Source of the DNA: CADEED01 sp963711635
Lineage (GTDB): Bacteria > Pseudomonadota > Gammaproteobacteria > Steroidobacterales > Steroidobacteraceae
Direction: 5' to 3'
Assembly (NCBI GenBank): GCA_963711635.1
Contig: CAVQEZ010000019.1
Span: 1 to 64,000, forward strand
Length of the DNA stretch: 64,000 nucleotides
The notes below the pieces were generated by a model. That model was not told the origin of the DNA. It did not search any database and was given only the letters and a program-made list of their open reading frames with translations. Made by a program: the position numbers and the translations under genes. This document shows positions 9,391 to 18,344 of this stretch, in pieces. How positions within the stretch are numbered: position 1 is the stretch's first letter; the number at the start of each line of letters is the position of its first letter.

Positions 9391-10570
9391 TTAGCGTCGA
9401 CGTTGCAGGGGTTGATAGAGAAACGAGAGCGTGGCGCCGTTCGAGGTCGCGGGGTCGGTGAGCGCGTCCTCGAATTTCTGCCACGTGTAGTCGTACGACA
9501 GGCGCAGCGAGAATTCCTCCTGCCAGCGCCATTGCATGCCCACGTCGCCGGTGGCGTAGCTGCGCGGCGTGAATTCCGAATCCGGGTCCACGTCATCGTC
9601 GTGCGTGCCGCGCACGCCGGCCAGGAAGGCGAGCCGCGGCGTCATGTCGAAGGTCCAGCGCAGCCGCAGCTGGTCGCGGACGACCACGATGCCGGAGCCG
9701 GACGGACCGACGTTGCGGGACAGATCCACGAACAACTGGTTGCGGCCCAGCAGCACGCTGGCGCCGCCGCCGGCCAGCCAGGCGATCTCCGAGTCGCCCG
9801 ACACCAGCTCCACGTTGGTCGCGCCAATGCGCAGGTACTTGCGTGTCTCGGCGGCGTTGCGCGTGTCCCATTGCAGCTCGGCGCCGTAGCGAGTTGGTGT
9901 CGCCCTGCGTTTCGATGTCGTATTGCGCGCCACGCAGGCGCGCAGTCAGCGAATTCGTCGGCGAGAGCCGCGTCACAAGGCCGCCGTAGAGGCTGGCATT
10001 CTGGTAATCGACCTGCGCGCCGGGGAGCTCGCTGTCGTACTGCACGTCGGTGAAATTGCCACCGAACTCGAGTCCGCGCCGCGGTGACAATTCGTATTCG
10101 AAGTCGGGCTGGATGGAACTGCGCATGCGCCGGTTCTTGAAGAACGACACGCCGGAGTCGCCGATGTCGCCATTGCCGAGGTCGGCGTCGGCCGGAATCT
10201 CGGCATCGGGCTGCTCGCTGTTCACCACGTCCTGCTGCGAGAACTCGCCCACCAGCCGCGTGTTGACCCGCTGGCCGCGATGCTGCCAGTCGAGCGTCGC
10301 GAAATAGTCGATGGTGTCGAGGTCCTTCTCATCGGGGAAATACGTGCCGCGCACGCGCGGCGTGAAGGCGAATTCGCCGTTCGGGCTGCGCGCCCGCATT
10401 TCCAGTGCCGCATCCACCAGCGGCCCCTGCACGTCTATCTCGGTGCCGGGCTGCGTGAGGCGATAGTTGTCATCGAACAGGTAGCCTGCTTCGAGACGCG
10501 GATTCAGCTCCCAGTCGGCCGCGGACGCGACCACCGGAAGCATCAGCATCGCGACATAGATGGGTCGCAT
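9391..10570 (-). CDS. Outer-membrane beta-barrel protein of the exopolysaccharide locus, frameshifted
   Basis: Probable outer-membrane barrel assisting polymer secretion. Signal peptide MRPIYVAMLMLPVVASA, then alternating aromatic/hydrophobic beta strands (NPRLEAGYLFDDNYRLT; GLEFGGNFTDVQYDSELP; LRLRWTFDMTPRLAFLAGV; EFSLRLSYDYTWQKFED). An excellent ribosome site (GAGGAG) precedes the ATG. One frame change near 9890 separates the C-terminal strands; joined length is about 393 residues, matching the hypothetical barrel family common in exosortase/EPS loci. A run of 27-base tandem repeats lies just upstream, between this gene and the export protein. Confidence 0.75.
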
Positions 10571-10603
10571 GGCGAATCTCCTCTCGCGGCGATTTTTCAG
10601 GGC

Positions 10604-10670
10604 GTGCCTCACGGTGGCTTTTCTCACCGTGTGCCTCACGGCAGCTTTTCTCACCGTGTGCCTCACGGCA
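10604..10670. repeat. 27-bp tandem repeat derived from the 3' end of the export gene
   Basis: Two and a half copies of a 27-base unit (10604-10630, 10631-10657, partial 10658-10670). The last partial copy is the end of the Wza-like coding sequence (codons GTG CCG TGA on the minus strand), so the gene's tail appears to have been duplicated into the intergenic gap. Each unit contains the inverted repeat CACGGTG/CACCGTG around an 8-base loop, so the transcript can form small hairpins between the export and barrel genes. Confidence 0.7.
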
Positions 10671-11217
10671 CAACCACCACGTCACCGGCCTGCAGGTCGA
10701 TGTTCTGGTCCATCTTGCGACCCTTGACCACGTCGTTGTAGCGGAAAGGCAGCGCCTGCTTGCCGGTGGGCGTACGGCGCAGGACCACGATGTCCGCGAG
10801 TTGCGCGAATGGCGTGGTGCCGCCTGCCATCGACAGGGCCTGCATCACGTCGACGCTTGGATTCATGATGAACTCACCCGGCTTGTTCACCTGCCCGATG
10901 ACGTACACCTTGTTGCCCTTGATCTCCTGCACGGACACGGTGACCACGGGATCGGATATGAACTTGGTCAGGCGTTGCGACACCATCTTGTTCAGGTCTG
11001 CGACGGTCTTGCCCTTGGCGTCCACTTCGCCCACCAGCGGGAAGGAGAACGATCCGTCCGGGCGCACCAGCGTTTCCTTCTGCAGGTCCGGTTCCTTCCA
11101 CACACTGATGGACAGCATGTCGCCGGGCTTGACCGTGTAGTTGGGATCCTGCGCCATGACGTTGGTGGCGTAGGCAAGCGCCATGATGACGCAACACGCC
11201 ATCAGTAACTTCTTCAT
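10663..11217 (-). CDS. Polysaccharide export protein (Wza/GumB/EpsE-like)
   Basis: Secreted or outer-membrane-associated export protein for the polymer. 184 residues: signal peptide MKKLLMACCVIMALAYATNVMA, then a Poly_export domain (NYTVKPGDMLSISVWKEPD; VRPDGSFSFPLVGEV) and a SLBB-like domain (NKVYVIGQVNKPGEF; DVMQALSMAGG). No clear lipobox, and the protein is short, so it resembles the GumB/EpsE class more than full-length Wza. Its ATG overlaps the stop of the upstream glycosyltransferase (ATGA, 11214-11217), pointing to coupled translation. A GGAGAA ribosome site lies six bases before the ATG. The frame happens to be open upstream inside the glycosyltransferase; that extension is not a fusion. 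Confidence 0.9.
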   Translation of the reverse strand: MKKLLMACCVIMALAYATNVMAQDPNYTVKPGDMLSISVWKEPDLQKETLVRPDGSFSFPLVGEVDAKGKTVADLNKMVSQRLTKFISDPVVTVSVQEIKGNKVYVIGQVNKPGEFIMNPSVDVMQALSMAGGTTPFAQLADIVVLRRTPTGKQALPFRYNDVVKGRKMDQNIDLQAGDVVVVP

Positions 11218-12520
11218 CGTTGTTCTCCATTGAGATGTTCGTATGCGGCCAGCAGCCGTGGTGCCTCGTGTTGCCACGACAGCACGTGTTCGATGCGTTC
11301 GCGCCCGATGGCGCTCATGTGAATGCGCTGGTTGTCGTCGGCCAGCAATGCGACCATCTTCTGCGCCAGGTCGGCCACGTCGTTGGGACGCGCGTACCAG
11401 GAAGCTTCGCCTGCCGAGACCCGACCTTCGGTCAGGTCGAATTGCACCAGCGGCTTGCCCAGCGCCATGTACTCCATGACCTTGTTCATCGTGGAGCAGT
11501 CGTTCATGGCGTTGGCCCGGTCCGGGTTCACGCAGATGTCGGCGGTGTTGAGCATTTCCAGCAGCTCGGCGTCCGGCACGCGCCCGGTGAAAGTCACGTA
11601 CTCGGCAACCCCCAGGTCCTTGGCGAGCTCGCGCATGGCGGGCAACTCGGTGCCTCCACCCACCAGGCCGAAGTGAATGTCGGTGCGTCCCAGGTGCTTG
11701 CACGATGAGCTGCACGGCCTGCAGCAGCAGGTCGATGCCCTCCTGCTTGCCCATGACGCCGACATAACCGACCAGGTACTTGCGCCCTTTCTTGAGCGCC
11801 GGATTGGGCGGCACCACCTTCATGCGCGTGAGATCGGGACCCGAGCGCACCACGAAGACGTCCTTGGGATTCACTCCGCCGCGCGCGAGCGCGATGCTGC
11901 GGTAGGACTCGTTGGTGGAGATCACCATGTCGGCGGTCTTGAACGTCAGGCGTTCCAGCCACGACAGCAGCCGGCGTCCGAAGCCACGTTTACCGAACTT
12001 GGCTTCGTAGAGCTCGGGGTTGATGTCGTGGTGATCGAACACGAACTTCTTGCCGAACAGTTTGTAGAAACCGCCGATCAGGAAAATGGTGTCCGGCGGA
12101 TTGCAGGCATGGATGATGTCGAAGCCGCGACCGAAGAGGATCTTCAGCGACAGCCAGAATTCCATGAGCAGCGCCACGCCGTATTCGAGTGCGTAGCCCA
12201 GCGCGCCATCCGCCTCACGCGGCAGCGCAGTGGCGATGGATGTCGATTCCGTCGACGCGCTCGAAGCTCTTCTCGTACCCCGGCGCCTTCGGGCAGATGA
12301 TCGAGACCGCGTATCCCGCCGTGCTCAAGGTGCGCGCTTCCTGCATGACGCGCCGGTCGAACGGACACGGCAGGTTCTCCACGATGATGAGCACGCGCCG
12401 GCCATGCGCGACGCGCTGCACTGGCAGTACGCGCGCGGCGGCGGCGTCTGCAGCAGTCAACGTTTGCGCCGGACGATTCGTGCCGCGTTGCATTGCGGCG
12501 CCGTTGGCGGTTTCGGACAC
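11214..12520 (-). CDS. Glycosyltransferase family 4 protein, frameshifted
   Basis: Cytoplasmic glycosyltransferase adding a sugar to the lipid-linked repeat unit. N-terminal half: VLIIVENLPCPFDRRVMQEA, ICPKAPGYEKSFERVDGI, then after a frame change near 12215 FDIIHACNPPDTIFLIGG and VFDHHDINPELYEAKFG. After a second change near 11700 the donor-binding domain follows: DIHFGLVGGGTELPAMREL, VTFTGRVPDAELLEML, ICVNPDRANAMNDCSTMNK, VMEYMALGKPLVQFDLTEG, a GT4 E-X7-E-like region. Joined length is about 434 residues, normal for GT4. Only one glycosyltransferase is visible, so others are probably outside the window. The sugar donor is unknown. Confidence 0.85.
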
Positions 12521-12553
12521 TTAAAGCCTCCCGGACGGGTTGGGTTCAGAAAC

Positions 12554-13198
12554 TCATTTGAGAGTCAGGACCAGCCGGCGCAGGTTGCGATCGCGCGCCA
12601 CCGGTTCGACGACGAAGCCCATGGACATGGCCAGCATTTGCATCGGACGGTTCGACCAGAACATTTCTGCGAACAGCCGCGACACGCCGGCGCGGCGCGC
12701 ATGCCGCAACAGAGTGGCAAGCAACGTGCGTCCTACCTGTTCCTCACGATAGGCAGCCGCCACCGCCACGCGAAACTCGGCGCCTTCCTTGCCGGTGGGC
12801 GCGTAGGCAGCGACTCCGATCACGCGATCGCCGGCGGCCGTGTTCTCCAGCGCCGCGAAGCCGACGGCATCGTCGGCGCTGGTCGAGATCACGCGATCGA
12901 ACAGCAACGCGGTCAGCTCCTGCAGCGCCGCGCGCTCGCGCTCCGGCGCAGCGCGCGTCAGGCCCAGCGCGAACTCGGCCAGCAGCCGCCGGTCGCCCGG
13001 CGATATCTGTCGCACGCTGTAGGCGCGTCGCGTCCTTGGCGTGTAGTACCAGCGCCTTGCGAGCCACGCACCCGATACAACGGGAAAACGCGCAATGAAT
13101 GGATCGGCCGCAGTTCTCTGCATGGACGTAAGCGTCGCGTACCGCGAGCCGTCCTGCCGTCGGACGCCGCGCGGTGCGATGCTGGAAAATACCTGCAT
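12554..13198 (-). CDS. GNAT-family N-acetyltransferase
   Basis: A 214-residue protein with a C-terminal GNAT fold: strands and acetyl-CoA-binding region EFRVAVAAAYREEQVGRTLL and the following helix TLLRHARRAGVSRLFAEMFW, with a final NRPMQMLAMSMGF motif typical of GNATs. The first about 60 residues have no recognisable domain. The true start could be the ATG at 13123 (MQRTAADPFIARF), since the first 25 residues look non-coding. It is the first gene before the glycosyltransferase on the same strand with a 33-base gap, so it may belong to the exopolysaccharide operon (acetyl decoration of the polymer or regulation), but the substrate cannot be told. Confidence 0.7.
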   Translation of the reverse strand: MQVFSSIAPRGVRRQDGSRYATLTSMQRTAADPFIARFPVVSGAWLARRWYYTPRTRRAYSVRQISPGDRRLLAEFALGLTRAAPERERAALQELTALLFDRVISTSADDAVGFAALENTAAGDRVIGVAAYAPTGKEGAEFRVAVAAAYREEQVGRTLLATLLRHARRAGVSRLFAEMFWSNRPMQMLAMSMGFVVEPVARDRNLRRLVLTLK

Positions 13199-13385
13199 GC
13201 GTCACACGCAGCACTTTTGTGAAGCGGCGTGGTCCGACAGAAAGTTCCGTCATGCAACACCGCAACATGGTCCACATTGCTCAGATGACTTCGCAGGCAA
13301 GGCCCCGCAAGGCGCAAAACGGCGTAACTGTAGGAGTGGACCGACAGCGCCACAGCGAGCGCGCCTGCAATACTCAAGCCCGCGC

Positions 13386-16300
13386 ATGAAGTCCGAATCC
13401 CTCTCCATGGCAGCCATGCGTGCGTCGCGAATGCTGTCGTGCGCGGCGCTCGCGGCCAGTCTGGCGGTGCTGCTCGGCCAGGTTTCCGACCTGGCCTGGC
13501 TCATGTCCCCGCCGGCGGCGCTGTGCGGTGTGCTGCTCGCGTTGGCCGCGCTGGCGGTCAGCGCCCGGCCGCGCTGGGCGCACGGCGTCGGGCAGGCCCT
13601 GGCTCTGCTGAGTTGTGTCATCGCATTCGGGCCGTTGCTCGCCGAGAGCTTTGGCGCGAGCTCGGCGGCGCTGCCACCATCCACTCGCGCGATGCTGGAA
13701 AGAGTCCTGCCGGCCGGCAACAACATGGCCGGCGCCACCGGCATCATGTTCGCCGCGACCGCGATGGCCGTGATCTTCACGCCGCTGCGCACGCGCTTCG
13801 CCACGCAGTTGTTCGCCGCCGCCGCGTCGCTGGGACTTCTGGCGATGGCGACCTCGCTGATCGGCGTATTACTGGGCAGCGCGGTACTCGCGAGCCTCGG
13901 GCTGGATCGCATACCTTCTCCGCTGTCCAGCGTGGTGGCCGGGTTGCTGCTGTTGGGTACGCTGGCGCAACGCGGCGATGCGGGATGGTTGTCCGCGTTG
14001 ATGAGCCCATCGGCGGCCGGAAGCTCGGCGCGCGGCATCATCGCCTGGACCGTGCTCGCGCCGCTGGCGCTGGCACTGCTCGCCCTGGCCGGTGAGCGCC
14101 AGGGTTTCTACAACCTGCATTTCGCGTTCGCACTGCTGGCCGCGGCCACCTGTTGCGGACTCACGGCCGTGGTGCTGTGGAACGCCGCACGCGTGGAACG
14201 CGCGCAGCAACGCGCCGAGCGCGCGCGCGATGCCATGCAACTGGCCGCCAATCGCCTGCGGCTGGCCAAGTCGGCCACCGGCATTCAGATGTGGGAGTGG
14301 CTGCCGGCGACGCGTGAGTGGATCTCGATCGACGGTGCCGAGCGGCTCGACCCCTCCACCAACGAGTATCTCGAAGCCGGACTGGCGCGCACGCTGCGCG
14401 ACGGCAAGTCGGAGTTCGAGTTCCCGCTGCGCCGCCCCGGCGGCGATGAATTTCCCGGCGAGGAACGCTGGATGCTCGCCACCTGCTGGCGCGAGCAGCG
14501 CGAGCGGGGCTCGCTCATCGAATCGATCATCGTCGGCATCACCGTCGACATCACCGAACGCAAGCGCGCGGCGCTGGCGCTCGAAACCAGCGAGACGCGC
14601 CTGCAGCTGGCGGCGCGCGCCCTGCCCGGCTTCGTCTACGACTGGAACTGCGCCAGCGGCAAGATGCTGCGCACCTCCGGCATCGAACAGATGCTCGGTT
14701 ACCAGGGCGCCGAGATCTCGCCCGTGAGCCGCTGGTGGGAAGAGCTGGTGCATCCCGACGATCGCGGCCTGGCACGGCCGGCGCGCGTGGCCCGTGCCGC
14801 CGGTACCAACAATGAGGCGGAGAGCATTTCCTGCGAATACCGCGTGCGCCACAAGAACGGCAACTACGTGTGGATCTGGGACCACTGCGTGCTGGTGCGC
14901 GACCGCAGCGGCGCCGTGGCGCGCGTGGTCGGCACCGTGCTAGACATCACCGAACGCAAGGAAGCCGAGGCACGCCTCGCCAACAGCGAGCACCGCTTCA
15001 AGGCTGCGCTGCTCGCGACCACCGGCATCTTCTGGACCTTCTCGCGCGACGGCCGCGCACTCGGCGAGCAGACCAGCTGGAGCGCGTTCACGGGGCAGTC
15101 CAGCGACGAGTTGCAGGATATGGGCTGGCTCGAAGCCATTCATCCCGAAGACGCCGCCTCCACGCTCGAGGCCTGGCGGCGCGCGCTGGCCACGCATGAC
15201 GAGATGATCACCGTGCAGCGCGTCCGGCGCCGCGACGGCGAGTACCGCACCTTCTCCGTGCATGCCGTCCCGGTCACCGACGAACGCGGCGAAGTCATCG
15301 AGTGGGTGGGCTCGCATACCGACATCACCGAGCAGCGCGCTGCCGAAGAGCGCGTGCGCGACAGCATGCGCCGCCTGGAGCTGGCGCTCGATGCCGCCAG
15401 CGTCGGCATGTGGGACTGGGAGCTCGACACCGGCCGCATGACCTGGACACGCCAGGCCCACCTGATCACCGGCGTCGCGGTGCCGGATTTCGGCGGCCGT
15501 GCCGAGGAATTCTTCGGGCGCATGCTGCCGCCGGACATCGATCACGCGGAAATCTGCCGCCGCGACGCGCTGCGTCCGGATCCATTGCCGCAATCGGAGC
15601 TGCAGATCCGCCGCCCGGACGGCACGCTGCGCTGGATCCAGAATCGCGCCACGGCCATCTGCGATGCGGCAGGACGACCGCGCCACATCGTCGGCACCTT
15701 GCGCGACGTCACGCGACGCAAGGAGCTGGAAGCGGAGCGCGAAGCGCTGCTCACCGCGGAGCGCGCGGCGCGCAGCGACCTCGTCGCGGCCAGCCAGGTC
15801 AAGGATGAATTCCTGGCAACCATCTCGCACGAACTGCGCACGCCGCTCAATGCCATCCTCGGCTGGACCACGCTGCTGCAACGGCCGCGCGTCGACTCCG
15901 CCGCCATCGCCGATGGATTGAAGGTCATCGAACGCAACGCGCGCGCGCAGACACAGTTGTTAGGCGATCTGCTGGATGCCAACCAGCTCATGTCGGGCAA
16001 GCTGTCGCTGACGTTCGAAGCCATGGACCTCAACGAGGCGGTGCGCGCCACGCTGGATTCGATGCGCGTCAGCATCGCGGCGCGCAAGGTGCGCATCGAG
16101 GCCCAGGTGGCCAAGACACCGCTGCCGGTCATGGGCGACTCGGGGCGGCTGCAGCAGGTGGTCAGCAACCTGCTGTCGAACGCCATCAAGTTCACGCCGC
16201 AGGATGGCGTGATCACGGTGGTGACCAGCGTCGACGGCGACATGGCCTGCTGTGAAGTGCGTGACAACGGCGAAGGAATCTCCGCCGAATTCCTGCCGCA

Positions 16301-16943
16301 CATCTTCGAGAAATTCCGCCAGGCGGACAGCGGCAGCGCGCGGCGCTTCGCCGGCCTGGGACTGGGCCTGGCCATCACGCGGCAGCTGGTGGAATCGCAC
16401 GGCGGCGCGATTTCCGTGCACAGCGAGGGACGTGGCAAGGGTGCGTCGTTTCGCGTCCGGCTGCCGCGCCTGAAGCAAAACGCGACCCCCGAGCCGCGGC
16501 AACCCGCCCGCGCCGAGGACAAGCCGCTGGCCGGGCTGCGCATTCTCGCCGTGGACGATGAAGCCGATTCGCGCGAGTACCTGCAGCGGCTGCTGGCCGA
16601 ACAGGGAGCCGACATCGTCAGCGTGGCATCCGCCGCCGAGGCACTCGAGGCGCTGGAGTCGGACACCGGCCGCTTCAATCTGCTGGTCAGCGACATCGGC
16701 ATGCCGGGATCCACCGGCTACGACCTGATCGAGACGGTTCGCAAACGCCTCAAGGTCGATGCCCGCCACCTGCCGGCGGTGGCGCTCACCGCGTTCGCGC
16801 GCCGCGAGGATTCCGAGAAGGCGCTCGGTCGCGGATTCCAGAAGCACCTCGCCAAGCCCGTGCAGGTGGGCCGGCTCATCGGCGCGATTCGCCAGCTCAC
16901 CGGACGGCAGCAGCCGCGCTCCGCCCAACGTGCGCGCCACTAA
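13386..16943 (+). CDS. Hybrid sensor histidine kinase with multi-PAS sensor and receiver
   Basis: Membrane signalling protein of 1185 residues. An N-terminal region with seven or so hydrophobic helices (about residues 15-260) is followed by four PAS/PAC repeats (closing motifs IIVGITVDITERK, VVGTVLDITERK, WVGSHTDITEQR, IVGTLRDVTRRK). Next come a HisKA domain with phospho-acceptor H815 in ATISHELRTPLNAILG, an ATPase domain (VVSNLLSNAIKFTP; DNGEGIS; GLGLGLAITRQLVESHGG) and a receiver with D1103 in LLVSDIGMPGS. The frame is open from 13095, but ATG 13386 is chosen since sequence before it looks non-coding. No separate response regulator is adjacent, so the output partner is unknown. Its stop codon abuts the repeat element. 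Confidence 0.93.
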   Translation: MKSESLSMAAMRASRMLSCAALAASLAVLLGQVSDLAWLMSPPAALCGVLLALAALAVSARPRWAHGVGQALALLSCVIAFGPLLAESFGASSAALPPSTRAMLERVLPAGNNMAGATGIMFAATAMAVIFTPLRTRFATQLFAAAASLGLLAMATSLIGVLLGSAVLASLGLDRIPSPLSSVVAGLLLLGTLAQRGDAGWLSALMSPSAAGSSARGIIAWTVLAPLALALLALAGERQGFYNLHFAFALLAAATCCGLTAVVLWNAARVERAQQRAERARDAMQLAANRLRLAKSATGIQMWEWLPATREWISIDGAERLDPSTNEYLEAGLARTLRDGKSEFEFPLRRPGGDEFPGEERWMLATCWREQRERGSLIESIIVGITVDITERKRAALALETSETRLQLAARALPGFVYDWNCASGKMLRTSGIEQMLGYQGAEISPVSRWWEELVHPDDRGLARPARVARAAGTNNEAESISCEYRVRHKNGNYVWIWDHCVLVRDRSGAVARVVGTVLDITERKEAEARLANSEHRFKAALLATTGIFWTFSRDGRALGEQTSWSAFTGQSSDELQDMGWLEAIHPEDAASTLEAWRRALATHDEMITVQRVRRRDGEYRTFSVHAVPVTDERGEVIEWVGSHTDITEQRAAEERVRDSMRRLELALDAASVGMWDWELDTGRMTWTRQAHLITGVAVPDFGGRAEEFFGRMLPPDIDHAEICRRDALRPDPLPQSELQIRRPDGTLRWIQNRATAICDAAGRPRHIVGTLRDVTRRKELEAEREALLTAERAARSDLVAASQVKDEFLATISHELRTPLNAILGWTTLLQRPRVDSAAIADGLKVIERNARAQTQLLGDLLDANQLMSGKLSLTFEAMDLNEAVRATLDSMRVSIAARKVRIEAQVAKTPLPVMGDSGRLQQVVSNLLSNAIKFTPQDGVITVVTSVDGDMACCEVRDNGEGISAEFLPHIFEKFRQADSGSARRFAGLGLGLAITRQLVESHGGAISVHSEGRGKGASFRVRLPRLKQNATPEPRQPARAEDKPLAGLRILAVDDEADSREYLQRLLAEQGADIVSVASAAEALEALESDTGRFNLLVSDIGMPGSTGYDLIETVRKRLKVDARHLPAVALTAFARREDSEKALGRGFQKHLAKPVQVGRLIGAIRQLTGRQQPRSAQRARH

Positions 16944-17010
16944 ATGGGGACCCTCCCCATTTGCTAGCAAACGGGGACGGGGTGGAACTGGCGTAGCCGC
17001 GCCTTCCGAG

Positions 17011-17197
17011 GGTTGACCCGCTCTGCTCCCTCAAGGTCGCGCGCGCTTCGACAATTTCCGGACGGAAATTTTCGGCGGTCGCTCGTCGGAAGCCTACGGC
17101 CTGCAGGTCTGCAGAAATGGCTGCGCTGAAATGCATCGCGGCGGCCGTATTGGCTTCCTCCTCGCCGCGCTCCATTCGGTCGCAGAGCGGGTCAACC
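17011..17197 (+). repeat. Palindromic repeat unit, copy A
   Basis: Unit bounded by perfect 16-bp inverted arms, GGTTGACCCGCTCTGC (17011-17026) and its complement (17182-17197); the complementarity continues outward a few bases (GAGGG/CCCTC). The inner body is about nine-tenths identical by eye to copy B read in reverse. An inner palindrome AATTTCCGGACGGAAATT lies near 17053-17070. Confidence 0.8.
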
Positions 17198-17463
17198 CTC
17201 GAAAGGCGCGCCCACCGGCACCGCACGGTCCCCGCGTGTTAGCGAAGCAGCGCGTCGCCATTTGCCGCTGCTGGGAGAAGAGTGCGCGACTCCAGGGCCC
17301 GGCAAGAACCAGAACACCGAGTCTTGCGATCTTCTCCACCCTCGGGGACACAGCGCGATGGCTCGGCAATGGGGATCGGAGCTGCGGATCGTGGCGGCGG
17401 AGGCGTGCGGTGCGGTCTGCGGGCAAACGGGGACGGACCGCCTCGGGTGGTACGCCTGTCCAT

Positions 17464-17651
17464 GGCTGACTCTCTTTGCGACCGAATGGAGCGCGGCGAG
17501 GAGGAAGCGCCCGACCGCCGCCGCGTTGCATTTCGGCGCAGCCATTTCTGCAAACCTGAAGGCGGTCCGCTTCCGACGAGCGGCCGCCGAAAATTTCCGT
17601 CCGGAAATTTTCGAAGCGCGCGCGACCTTGAGGGAGCAAAGAGAGTCAGCC
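17464..17651 (-). repeat. Palindromic repeat unit, copy B
   Basis: Inverted relative to copy A. Its terminal arms are GGCTGACTCTCTTTGC (17464-17479) and the exact complement (17636-17651). Relative to copy A the arm differs at four positions, and each is matched by a complementary change in the opposite arm, so base pairing is kept. Outside the arms the palindrome continues: GCGTGCGGTGCGGTC and GGGCAAACGGGGAC occur on the left and inverted on the right, giving a palindrome of about 340 bases (17390-17735). Confidence 0.8.
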
Positions 17652-17773
17652 GTGGGCAGGCGTATCGGGAAAACCTCGCATGTCCCCGTTTGCCCGAAGA
17701 CCGCACCGCACGCCTCCGCCACCGCAACCCCGCAGGTCCGTCCCCGTTTGCTAGGAATCGAGGAATGTCCCCA

Positions 17774-18334
17774 TTACGGCTTCAGGGTCAACAGAAGGTC
17801 GCGATTTTTTTCATAGCCGGGCAGCGCGTCTTTCAATGCGCGCTTGAGATCTGCATCGCCCTTGCCCGCGATCTGCGCACGGTACTGCGCCACGGTGTTC
17901 TGATGGAACGAGAGCTGGTTCAGGATGAAGTTCGCATTGGCGCGGGTGGGCGAAGCCTGAGCGTTGGTCGTTGCGCGCCCCGGGTTGGCCTGTGGAAGGC
18001 GCCATCCCTTGGTCTGGGCGAGCTTCTCCAGCTTCTTGGCCGTTGCGTCGTTCTGCTCGCCTATCTTCTCTGCGGCGGCCACCAGCTCCGGGCGATCCAG
18101 CACCCCGGCCGATGAGCGCGCGTCGGCCGCGCCCTGGCGCACATTCTCGACCGCCACGAGAATGAACGCCGGATCATCGGTGGCCACGAACTCGCGGTCG
18201 AACCACGGATCAGTGGGTGTGCCGTCGCGCTGCGCACGCTGCTCCACGGGGTCCGGATCGGGGTGACGAGGCAGTGTCGTCTGATCCGGAGGCGTGTTCG
18301 CGAGCAGCAGGAGCAGTGCGACGGAGCTCATCAT
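17774..18334 (-). CDS. DUF4142 domain protein
   Basis: Secreted or periplasmic four-helix (ferritin-like) DUF4142 protein of unknown function, common in stress-resistant Proteobacteria. A hydrophobic N-terminus (MMSSVALLLLLANT) may be a signal. The helical region includes FILVAVENVRQGAADARSS, ELVAAAEKIGEQNDATAKKL, LEKLAQTKGWRLP and the conserved LSFHQNTVAQYRAQIAGKGD with DLKRALKDALPGYEKNRDLL. The frame is open to 18373; ATG 18334 (or 18331) avoids overlap with the next gene upstream and begins the hydrophobic stretch. A paralogue lies at 19492-20161. Its 3' end touches the palindromic repeat element. Confidence 0.75.
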   Translation of the reverse strand: MMSSVALLLLLANTPPDQTTLPRHPDPDPVEQRAQRDGTPTDPWFDREFVATDDPAFILVAVENVRQGAADARSSAGVLDRPELVAAAEKIGEQNDATAKKLEKLAQTKGWRLPQANPGRATTNAQASPTRANANFILNQLSFHQNTVAQYRAQIAGKGDADLKRALKDALPGYEKNRDLLLTLKP

Positions 18335-18344
18335 GGGCGCGTTC

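Larger units (their letters stand above)
16942..17776. repeat. Composite palindromic repeat element (REP/MITE-like), no gene
   Basis: About 830 bases with no credible gene. It is bounded by inverted copies of a sequence containing AATGGGGAC and CTAGCAAACGGGGACG (left 16943-16979, right about 17740-17776 reversed). Inside lie two inverted copies of a roughly 188-base unit (17011-17197 and 17464-17651) sharing long near-identical stretches such as TCAAGGTCGCGCGCGCTTCG. Open frames on both strands here read the same repeated residues in different frames and do not resemble proteins. The first 21 bases (16942-16962) form a 9-bp hairpin directly after the kinase stop and could end its transcript. 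No transposase is present, so the element would be non-autonomous. Confidence 0.8.

Noticed and set aside
10663..12177. A fused glycosyltransferase-export protein
   Set aside because: The export protein has its own signal peptide and ribosome site and an ATGA overlap; the fusion frame arises from a base change inside the glycosyltransferase.
16944..17816. Open frames of 100-280 codons on both strands of the repeat element
   Set aside because: The same residues recur in different frames and strands because of the inverted repeats; no domain, no ribosome site.
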